The position numbers and the translations under genes are program-made. This document shows, piece by piece, positions 27,533 through 34,596 of a stretch of 34,596 nt of DNA. Origin of the DNA: Crenarchaeota archaeon 13_1_40CM_3_52_17 (lineage in GTDB: Archaea > Thermoproteota > Bathyarchaeia > 40CM-2-53-6); assembly GCA_001918745.1 (NCBI GenBank), contig MNGN01000064.1, positions 1 through 34,596 of the forward strand. The letters are read 5' to 3'. Every line of letters begins with the position of its first letter. The first letter of the stretch is position 1. The notes beneath the pieces were generated by a model. That model had not been told where the DNA came from, made no database searches, and saw only the letters and a program-made list of their open reading frames with translations.

Positions 27533-27772
27533 GTGTCAGGTCTGCTGGGAAATCACGAAAGTTAAGGCTCGTGATACTTCTGATGAGGATCCTGAGTAAG
27601 CTCACGGATGACTATTGAGATTGTGTGTGACTTGAGTTCGCGCCTCAGTCTAAAAGTGATAGTTGCGCCCCTTGCTTATGCTTTTTTCCATCTTTCTTCC
27701 GGTCGAACTGTGAGTCTGCATATTCTGATAAACAAGCCTGATTGACGAATACGAACGGAAGCAGTCGTCTCA

Positions 27773-28741
27773 ATGGAAGTTCACAAGACTATACTGGATG
27801 TCATTGGAAACACGCCTCTCGTTCAGCTAAACAAAGTCTCGCAAGGTCTCAAACCCACTATTCTTGCGAAGCTGGAACACCTCAACCCAGGTGGAAGTGT
27901 TAAGGATCGAATAGGAATCGCAATGGTCGAACAAGCCGAGCAGAGAGGGCTCCTGAAGCCCGGTGGTACGATCATAGAGCCCACATCAGGAAATACCGGA
28001 GTAGGATTGGCAATGGTTGCCTCCGTGAAGGGCTACAAGATGATCTTCGTCATGCCCGACAAGATGAGCGAGGAAAAGAGGAGCATCCTACGGGCATACG
28101 GAGCAAAAGTGGTGATAACTCCTACAAACGTTTCCCCAGAATCCGCTGAACATTACACCAAAGTCGCGGAGAGACTGTCGAGAGAGACTCCGCACTCCTA
28201 CATGCCCAACCAGTATGAGAACCGAGCCAATCCCGACGCTCATTACCGAGCAACAGGACCCGAGATTTGGCGTCAGACCAACGGAAAAGTAGACGTTCTT
28301 GTCTGCGGCATGGGAACCGGAGGGACCATCACGGGAATAGGCCGATTTCTAAAAGAGAAGAAGAAAAACTTGAAGGTTGTCGGTGCCGATCCGGAGGGGT
28401 CAATTTTCTACCCGCGTTACCACCGACGCAAAGAAGAGCCCCATCAATACAAGGTGGAAGGGATAGGAGAAGATTTCATGCCTGGGACAATGGATTTGTC
28501 GATTGTAGATGATGTCATCCAGGTCTCTGACGGGGACGCGTTTCGCATGGCCAGACGACTGGCACAAGAAGAAGGAATACTGGTTGGAGGGTCAGGGGGC
28601 ACAGCAGTCCACGCTGCAGTGAAGGTCGCAGAGCATCTGCCAGAGGAGAAGACGATTGTAACATTGCTTCCTGATACCGGAAGGAACTACCTCAGCAAAT
28701 TATTCTCTGACCAATGGATGAAAGAACAAGGCTTCCTGTAG
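27773..28741 (+). CDS. cysK: Cysteine synthase / cystathionine beta-synthase-like PLP enzyme
   Basis: LDVIGNTPLVQLNKV, LEHLNPGGSVKDRIG (PLP Lys), EPTSGNTGVGLAMVA, GMGTGGTITGIGRFLKE, LLPDTGRNYLSKLF. Confidence 0.92.
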   Translation: MEVHKTILDVIGNTPLVQLNKVSQGLKPTILAKLEHLNPGGSVKDRIGIAMVEQAEQRGLLKPGGTIIEPTSGNTGVGLAMVASVKGYKMIFVMPDKMSEEKRSILRAYGAKVVITPTNVSPESAEHYTKVAERLSRETPHSYMPNQYENRANPDAHYRATGPEIWRQTNGKVDVLVCGMGTGGTITGIGRFLKEKKKNLKVVGADPEGSIFYPRYHRRKEEPHQYKVEGIGEDFMPGTMDLSIVDDVIQVSDGDAFRMARRLAQEEGILVGGSGGTAVHAAVKVAEHLPEEKTIVTLLPDTGRNYLSKLFSDQWMKEQGFL

Positions 28742-28779
28742 CTTCAGACGAGGAGCTTGAGTTGAGGGATAGGGACGTG

Positions 28780-28959
28780 ATGAATCTCTTGGACCAGCTC
28801 GAATTGTACACTTTGCGAGTTGGAAAGGGAACAGCGAACCAGAAAGACTACTGGCTATTCGTTCACAAGAGTATGAAGAGCGGCCTGCTAATGACGAAGG
28901 CTATGGAAAAATATCTGAACTACAAACTCCAAGGCCTGGGCGCAAAACCCCAAGACTAG
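28780..28959 (+). CDS. Small hypothetical protein (ATG 28780; ORF track opens at 28714)
   Basis: MNLLDQLELYTLRVGKGTANQKDYWLFVHKSMKSGLLMTKAMEKYLNYKLQG; coherent amphipathic composition, co-directional with cysK. Confidence 0.45.
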   Translation: MNLLDQLELYTLRVGKGTANQKDYWLFVHKSMKSGLLMTKAMEKYLNYKLQGLGAKPQD

Positions 28960-28981
28960 ACTAACAGCTTCAATCGCTAGG

Positions 28982-29665
28982 TCAGTCACTTACGATCCGG
29001 CCTGATTTGAGGAAGATTTTGGACGGGGCCTCGCTAACGATGTCGAGGTTGTGTGTGGCAATCACACATGTGGCCCCTTCCCCCTGAACCATGTCGGCGA
29101 CCAGTCGCATGAGTTGTTGAGAATTCTCTTGGTCAAGGTTTCCAGTAGGTTCATCCATCAAGACCAGTTCCGGCCTGTTAGCAACTGCCCTTGCCACCGC
29201 TACTCGTTGCTGTTCCCCAGCACTCAGCTGGGAAGGCCGGCGCCGTTCTTTACCTGTAATTCCTACACGGCGGAGCAGCTCTTCAGCGCGATCTTTCCTC
29301 TCTGCATCTGGCTTTCCTTCGAACATCATCGTGAGCATGACATTCTCTAGAACGGTAAGTTCATCGACAAGGTTGTAGTTCTGAAAAACGAAGCCGAAGG
29401 AATTCCTCCTGAGCTTAGATAGTCTTCGCTCGCTCATGATCGAGACTTCGATCCCCTCGAAGTAGATCCTGCCTGATGTCGGCTTGTCGAGTCCGCCTAG
29501 AAGGAAGAGTAGTGTTGTCTTGCCTGAGCCTGACGGCCCGTGAACAGCGAGGAGCTTTCGCCTGGCGATCTGAAGGCTTACATTGTCTAAGGCGATTGTT
29601 TTCTTAGGACCGTTGCCGTAGGCTTTGCTGAGGCCCTCCGTTCTTAGAATGACATTGTCATCCAA
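28982..29665 (-). CDS. ABC transporter ATP-binding protein, LolD/MacB type
   Basis: GPSGSGKTTLLFLLGGLDKPTSGRIYFEG, FGFVFQNYNLVDELTVLENV, QLSAGEQQRVAVARAVANRPELVLMDEPTGNLDQ. Confidence 0.95.
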   Translation of the reverse strand: MDDNVILRTEGLSKAYGNGPKKTIALDNVSLQIARRKLLAVHGPSGSGKTTLLFLLGGLDKPTSGRIYFEGIEVSIMSERRLSKLRRNSFGFVFQNYNLVDELTVLENVMLTMMFEGKPDAERKDRAEELLRRVGITGKERRRPSQLSAGEQQRVAVARAVANRPELVLMDEPTGNLDQENSQQLMRLVADMVQGEGATCVIATHNLDIVSEAPSKIFLKSGRIVSD

Positions 29666-30779
29666 ACCGGAAGACCTCCTGTGGCCGAACTCTTGCGATT
29701 CTGAGCGCCGGATAGATTGCCGCGGCTAATGAGACTGAGATCGCTAGAATGGTGGCATAGATGAAAGTCGACGGCACCAATATAATGGCGACATTGATTG
29801 TTTCTGCTACAGGTACTGATACTAGATTGAGTACGACGTAGGAGATTCCCAGACCAAGCAGCGTTGCAAGAATCCCGATCAAGAGGGACTCGTACAAGAC
29901 GAGCCTGATGATCTGGCTGGATGAAGCTCCTGTGGCTTTGAAGATGGCGAAGGTTCGCATTCTCTCCCGGAGGTTGTTGAGGTTCGAATTCATTATCCCT
30001 AGAACAGCGCTGAGAGATACGATGATTGTTATGTCGGTCGCAATCGCTTCGAGGGAAGCGAAGATAGGTGAGATCTTGGAGGGTGCTTCGCTGGTCCGGA
30101 ACGCATCTGTGGTTGGCAAGAGAGTTCGGATCTGCCCGATTATTGTGTCAACGTTTCGCGGGTCCTGAGTTGTAACCACAATCATAGACGTTTGGTTGAC
30201 CCACCCGATCAACTGCTGAGCAACGGAATGTGGGATGATGAGTGAATAGTCTATCCAGGCGTTGGTCTGATAGACTCCTGCGATACTGTAGTTGTACCCA
30301 TCGAGAAGGAGCGTTTGGCCTGAGGTTTTTCCAACTGTTGCAGCCAAAGCCTTGCCTATCGCTAATATTCCCGACTGGTTTGAAGAGATCATGGTGCCCG
30401 CGACCATTGTGTAGGTGAGCATGCGGGGCAGTTCGGACGGAACTACGCCTGCGATCACCGCCTGGTTATTGTCAACAGTCATCTGGGCCAGGGCAACCGG
30501 GGCGGCCAAGTTGACCCCGGGTATGCTCTGGACTGTGTTCGCATACGACATAGGGACCCTGCTGAAGAGTGGGAATGAGGTTCCTTTGCTCCAGACATCA
30601 ATCTCGCCTCCAAGCGAGGATACACTTCCTGAGACATTCATCTCAAGTGTCGAAACGAGAGATTGAACGCTCACGTAAGTCAGGATTAGCGCGGCTAGTC
30701 CTATGATCGTCAGAGTCGTTCGAATTGGCCGGCGGCTGAGTCCTTTGGCTGTAAATCTGACTAGACTGAACGCAGGCAA
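29658..30779 (-). CDS. ABC transporter permease, FtsX/MacB type
   Basis: 373 aa; N-terminal TM, large extracytoplasmic domain, C-terminal FtsX-like block LRERMRTFAIFKATGASSSQIIRLVLYESLLIGILATLLGLGISYV and YPALRIARVRPQEVFRFG. Confidence 0.9.
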   Translation of the reverse strand: MPAFSLVRFTAKGLSRRPIRTTLTIIGLAALILTYVSVQSLVSTLEMNVSGSVSSLGGEIDVWSKGTSFPLFSRVPMSYANTVQSIPGVNLAAPVALAQMTVDNNQAVIAGVVPSELPRMLTYTMVAGTMISSNQSGILAIGKALAATVGKTSGQTLLLDGYNYSIAGVYQTNAWIDYSLIIPHSVAQQLIGWVNQTSMIVVTTQDPRNVDTIIGQIRTLLPTTDAFRTSEAPSKISPIFASLEAIATDITIIVSLSAVLGIMNSNLNNLRERMRTFAIFKATGASSSQIIRLVLYESLLIGILATLLGLGISYVVLNLVSVPVAETINVAIILVPSTFIYATILAISVSLAAAIYPALRIARVRPQEVFRFG

Positions 30780-30820
30780 ACCTGCCTACTAGGGTTTTGT
30801 GCCATGAAGAAAAAGTTGGG

Positions 30821-33800
30821 CTATGGATCTGGCGGGGTTCCAGTCGGGGAAGGAGGCGTTGATGGAGTGATTCCAAAGGTGCTGGCCTGCCTCGCCTTCC
30901 TGATCCTTGTCCTGTAGAACAATCCCCCGACTGTAGCGACGACTATCGCTGCAATTACAGCTCCAATGAGGAGCCATGGTAACGGAGCAGCAGGGGGTGT
31001 TGTCCCCGGGGGCTGTGCCGGGGTCGGTGGGCTAGCAAAGACACCGAAAAGACTGAAGTGGGTTACTGTTCCCTCCACCCACATCTGGCTGGTGTTCACC
31101 ACCACGTTGCTTAGGGCGACCCAGCTGGTCCCGTCCCAGTAGTAGGGCGCGATGCCGCTGGCGTTGAGACCTTGAACCTGGCTGCTGGTGTAATAGAGTC
31201 GTATGCGTGCCGCTAGCGAGACGGAGACGTTGGCGGTTATCTGAACATAGATTCCGAGAGCCGATTTGCCAGACGGCGGGCCGGCGCCTAGGTTCGACGA
31301 TAGCTGTGTCACCTGGATTGCGATGGGTGTAGATACGTTGAGGGTGATAGTCGCCCTTAGTGTTGGAATATATTGAGATACGTTCAGAAATATGTTGGTC
31401 CCGGGTTTCTGTGGGATGACTATGTTGTTAGACCCTCCCTGCACTGTGTAGGAAAAGTCAACACCACCGTAATCCTGCAGAGCTAGGTTTCCAGGACGGT
31501 CGAAGGCCCTGATGCGGTAGAACACGACGGTGCCTCCGCTCTGAGCCGGTATCGTAGCATTGTAGATATCTCCCAGGGTAGACGACAATTGGAGGATTGC
31601 CTGTCCGTTCAAGTAGGCGCCGATAAGCGGAGTCATCAGGATCGATTTCCATGACTGCTTGTCTGTTGAGTACTCGAGTCTGACGGAACCGATTCCACTG
31701 GAGTCCGAAGCCTGGGTCCAGACATTCTCTGGATCGTTGGACGTAGGGGCGAACGGGGCATCCCATGGGACCGTGACCGCAGGTCCAGTTGTGTCAGTAG
31801 CCGTTATCACAGCTGCACTAAACCCTGCGATGTACCCGCGTCCCGTATAGGGGCTTCCGGGTATGATGAAGTCGTAGTTTGCATTGGTGAAAACGATGTA
31901 TGACCCGCCTGCCCGTGTCTGGATCCCTATCCTGAACTTGACGCTCTGGCCGGGACCAAGAGTCCCGGGCCAGTTACCGTAGTACGCTCCATAGCTAGTT
32001 TCGGGAGTGGTCCCGAATGGATCGAGTGCTCGAACGTTGAGAAGGAAGTTTGTCACGTCGGACAACCCTGTGTTAGTCGCGGTTACTACTGCAATGTCTG
32101 TAGCGCCGGCGGGAACGGGGGTTGTGGCTGAAATGTCTATTCTCACGTTCGGATTGAGCCCAGCGATCTTCGAATTATAGATCGAAAACTCCTGGGAGAG
32201 GTATTGGTTAAATCCAATGGTGGAAGACTGGTTGTAGTAAAGGTAGCCAGTGAACGAACCGACCGTCCAATTCCCATTTACGTTTCCGTTGTAGCTCACT
32301 ATGAAATTGATTGTTTGTGATGCACCTGGAGCCATGTCTGGAACCGTGCCGACCTCACGGTCAAGTGTTAGGCCAGGATCGATGTATTGGATAGTGACAT
32401 TGATAGAGTGATAGGTAGCGTTTCCTGTATTGTAGAGGTGGAACGTGACAGTCGTCGATGTGCCGTTGGCGATTATCGCCGGGTTAGTTGTGACATAGTT
32501 TTCGAGGAGTCCCTGCTGCGGAGATGGACCGACAGAAAGGGGGGAGTAGACTTCGAGAAGGGGACTGCTGAAGAAGAACCTGAACTTGCTCCCGTCCGGT
32601 GCTTGGGCAGTATCGTTGGTGGAACTCTCAAAGATGTTCGTGCTATTCGCTCTGACGACATACCAGGCAGACGCCTCTTGTCCGTAGGCCAGAGAAGCGA
32701 CCGAGAACGATACTCTTCCTCTGGAGTTGTCAACCGTAACATTTCCGTTGTCAACAACCGGTAACCATTGTCCCTGCGAATTGTAAACGGGGCTTGGAAT
32801 AAACGCGGTCACATTGACCTTCGACGCAGTTAGCTGTCCATTGTTCGTCACTCGAATAATGATCTTTACCAGGCTTTGGTTCTGCGCCACGTAGAGGAAG
32901 CTAAGTTTCTGGGTGTCCATCCTTGTGTCCACAACGGGGAAGATGGGAGGAGGCGTCACGGTCACCGTCACTGCGGAAGACTGGGCCTCATATTCTCCAA
33001 CTAACGACAGGACGTTGCCTGCTATCGTCACATTTGATCGGGTGCTGTAGGCAATTCTTTCAGGTTCTATTGTTAGGGGACCTGTGACGTTGAAGAAGTA
33101 AGGGTAAGACATTGTAATGGTCTTGCCCGGTCCAATGACTGTGGGTTCGACGACGTTAAACTGAATTGACTTGCTTCGGGAGCCATGCTGAGTCGAGCCT
33201 ACATAGGATGCGGTGAACTGGTAGTTGCCAAGAGCTAACTGGTTCTCGCCCGCCCAGCTAAACGAGAATTGTCCCGTAGAGTCGGTGACCACCGCTCCGA
33301 GGGCGTTGGTGAAACCGCTAGAATCGGTGTAAGAAAGCTGCACACTGGCGTTTGATATTGGCGCGCCTGTTCCGTTGACTAGATTTCCTGAAAACGCGGG
33401 AGACCAAGAGCCTTTACCAACCGGGCAGAGGGGGCAGTCTAGGCTGAGGTACGAAGCAATAGGGTCTCCTAGCGACGGGAGAGGCCCTGTGATCGCGATC
33501 TGGCTAGATTGCGTTAACAACCCGTAGTTTTGCAGTGTCAACTGGATCGTTATCGAGCCGTAGAGCTTGTGCGTTGCACCTGCCGGGTAGGAAAATACCG
33601 GAGCCCACGAATCGGTCGGCCCTAGAGGGATGTTTCCCTGTAGCGCCACGGGGAACAAGTTTGTCTGATTTCCAACCGACACTTGGGTGACGACCATGGA
33701 GCCACAGTAGGTGGAATAATTGAAGAGTTCAAATGAGAATTGAGTGGTATTGGCTTCAAGATTGAATATGTTTGGACAGGCTCCGTTGCTTGGTGTGGAG

Positions 33801-34588
33801 CCTCCTCCCAAGCCATTGGGGTAGAGAAAGAAGGACGCCTCTGGCGTGAGGTCGATAATGTTCCAGAAGGTCGCCGACGGGTCGTTGTTGGTAATGCTGA
33901 ACGTGATATTCCCAGTCCCTCCATAGATCGGACTTGAAGGGTTCACACTCTTGGTTACGGTCAGTGGCCCGGTTTTCACTTCGGCAGCAACAGAGAAGAC
34001 GTTGTTCCAGGAATAGGCGAAGCTGTCGGCGTCCATGTATGATGCGCTTATGGTAAATCCAGCATCTGGTGAGAGGGCTAAGAAATTGAAGTTGTGAGTG
34101 TCGACACCACCAATTGTAATTGAGCTAACGTCGTACGATATGGTACTACTTCTGCCGCCATAGTATCGGGGGTTTTCCCAGGAGTAAACCTCGGAATAAA
34201 ACAAATCGAAGTGGAGTTTCTGTGCGTTCATCGCGCCGATATTGGCTATGCTTAGTGAGAGGGTGAAGTTTTGACCAACATAGAAGGGCGCGGGGGATGT
34301 TGTCCAGGATGCGTTCAGAACGGGAGAGTTGAAGGCGGGGTAGTGGAAGGTCACAGATACCTCTGGCAGCGATCTCTCCGCTGAACCTACCCATGGGAAT
34401 AGACCTAGGACAAGGGTGGAGGTTGGACTGGATTGGATGACCATGGTAGATGGGCTAAAACTAGTCACTTGAGCGCCTCCCGGGAGAACTGTGACGAAGG
34501 TTTCGTTTGTAGTGGATTTCAGCGCCGTTGTTAGCCCTAAGACTGATGCGAAGTTCAAAGTGTGATCGGCTGCTTGTGAAAAGTCCAT
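30821..34588 (-). CDS. Very large extracellular Ig-like/NEW3-CARDB-type repeat protein with C-terminal TM anchor; likely 5'-truncated by the window edge
   Basis: 1255 aa rich in N/S/T and beta-strand repeats (e.g. LTVTKSVNPSSPIYGGTGNITFSITNNDPS, ITNNGQLTASKVNVTAFIP); C-terminal PWLLIGAVIAAIVVATVGGLFYRTRIRKA; no signal peptide at the ORF start. Confidence 0.8.
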   Translation of the reverse strand: MDFSQAADHTLNFASVLGLTTALKSTTNETFVTVLPGGAQVTSFSPSTMVIQSSPTSTLVLGLFPWVGSAERSLPEVSVTFHYPAFNSPVLNASWTTSPAPFYVGQNFTLSLSIANIGAMNAQKLHFDLFYSEVYSWENPRYYGGRSSTISYDVSSITIGGVDTHNFNFLALSPDAGFTISASYMDADSFAYSWNNVFSVAAEVKTGPLTVTKSVNPSSPIYGGTGNITFSITNNDPSATFWNIIDLTPEASFFLYPNGLGGGSTPSNGACPNIFNLEANTTQFSFELFNYSTYCGSMVVTQVSVGNQTNLFPVALQGNIPLGPTDSWAPVFSYPAGATHKLYGSITIQLTLQNYGLLTQSSQIAITGPLPSLGDPIASYLSLDCPLCPVGKGSWSPAFSGNLVNGTGAPISNASVQLSYTDSSGFTNALGAVVTDSTGQFSFSWAGENQLALGNYQFTASYVGSTQHGSRSKSIQFNVVEPTVIGPGKTITMSYPYFFNVTGPLTIEPERIAYSTRSNVTIAGNVLSLVGEYEAQSSAVTVTVTPPPIFPVVDTRMDTQKLSFLYVAQNQSLVKIIIRVTNNGQLTASKVNVTAFIPSPVYNSQGQWLPVVDNGNVTVDNSRGRVSFSVASLAYGQEASAWYVVRANSTNIFESSTNDTAQAPDGSKFRFFFSSPLLEVYSPLSVGPSPQQGLLENYVTTNPAIIANGTSTTVTFHLYNTGNATYHSINVTIQYIDPGLTLDREVGTVPDMAPGASQTINFIVSYNGNVNGNWTVGSFTGYLYYNQSSTIGFNQYLSQEFSIYNSKIAGLNPNVRIDISATTPVPAGATDIAVVTATNTGLSDVTNFLLNVRALDPFGTTPETSYGAYYGNWPGTLGPGQSVKFRIGIQTRAGGSYIVFTNANYDFIIPGSPYTGRGYIAGFSAAVITATDTTGPAVTVPWDAPFAPTSNDPENVWTQASDSSGIGSVRLEYSTDKQSWKSILMTPLIGAYLNGQAILQLSSTLGDIYNATIPAQSGGTVVFYRIRAFDRPGNLALQDYGGVDFSYTVQGGSNNIVIPQKPGTNIFLNVSQYIPTLRATITLNVSTPIAIQVTQLSSNLGAGPPSGKSALGIYVQITANVSVSLAARIRLYYTSSQVQGLNASGIAPYYWDGTSWVALSNVVVNTSQMWVEGTVTHFSLFGVFASPPTPAQPPGTTPPAAPLPWLLIGAVIAAIVVATVGGLFYRTRIRKARQASTFGITPSTPPSPTGTPPDP

Positions 34589-34596
34589 GTGGTTCT

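Noticed and set aside
1-34596. CRISPR arrays, rRNA or tRNA genes, IS transposases
   Set aside because: No regularly spaced repeats, rRNA-like sequence, convincing tRNA folds or transposase motifs were seen on either strand by eye. tRNAscan/Infernal would be needed for a definitive negative.

Overview
This is an archaeal chromosomal segment, probably from the TACK side judging by the unsplit RNA polymerase subunit A and the archaeal gene order. From left to right it contains: a high-affinity phosphate uptake operon (pstS-C-A-B-phoU); the decayed remains of a DUF47/PiT low-affinity phosphate module; an orphan SPPY-type DNA methyltransferase; the RNA polymerase/translation cluster rpoH-rpoB-rpoA-rpl30e-[LAGLIDADG mini-ORF]-nusA-rps12; a lone gcvT; a kdpABC operon preceded by a stand-alone RAM (Lrp ligand-binding) domain gene; a small signalling neighbourhood (KaiC-like double RecA ATPase, two mutually similar small proteins, a winged-helix protein); a cysteine synthase-like gene; and a LolD/FtsX-type ABC transporter with a very large extracellular protein that may run off the right edge. 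The standout observation is a 513-aa intein with a LAGLIDADG endonuclease core inside ribosomal protein S12 (uS12). It sits immediately before the conserved Cys of the [10 protein letters not shown] decoding-centre motif. A second, truncated LAGLIDADG ORF lies about 1.3 kb upstream in the same cluster, between rpl30e and nusA. Secondary observations are an internal-deletion fusion of DUF47 to the tail of PiT, a kdpA gene that appears to lack an ATG/GTG/TTG start, and several repeat motifs in intergenic regions. All calls come from reading the sequence and the supplied ORF track. No database search was run.
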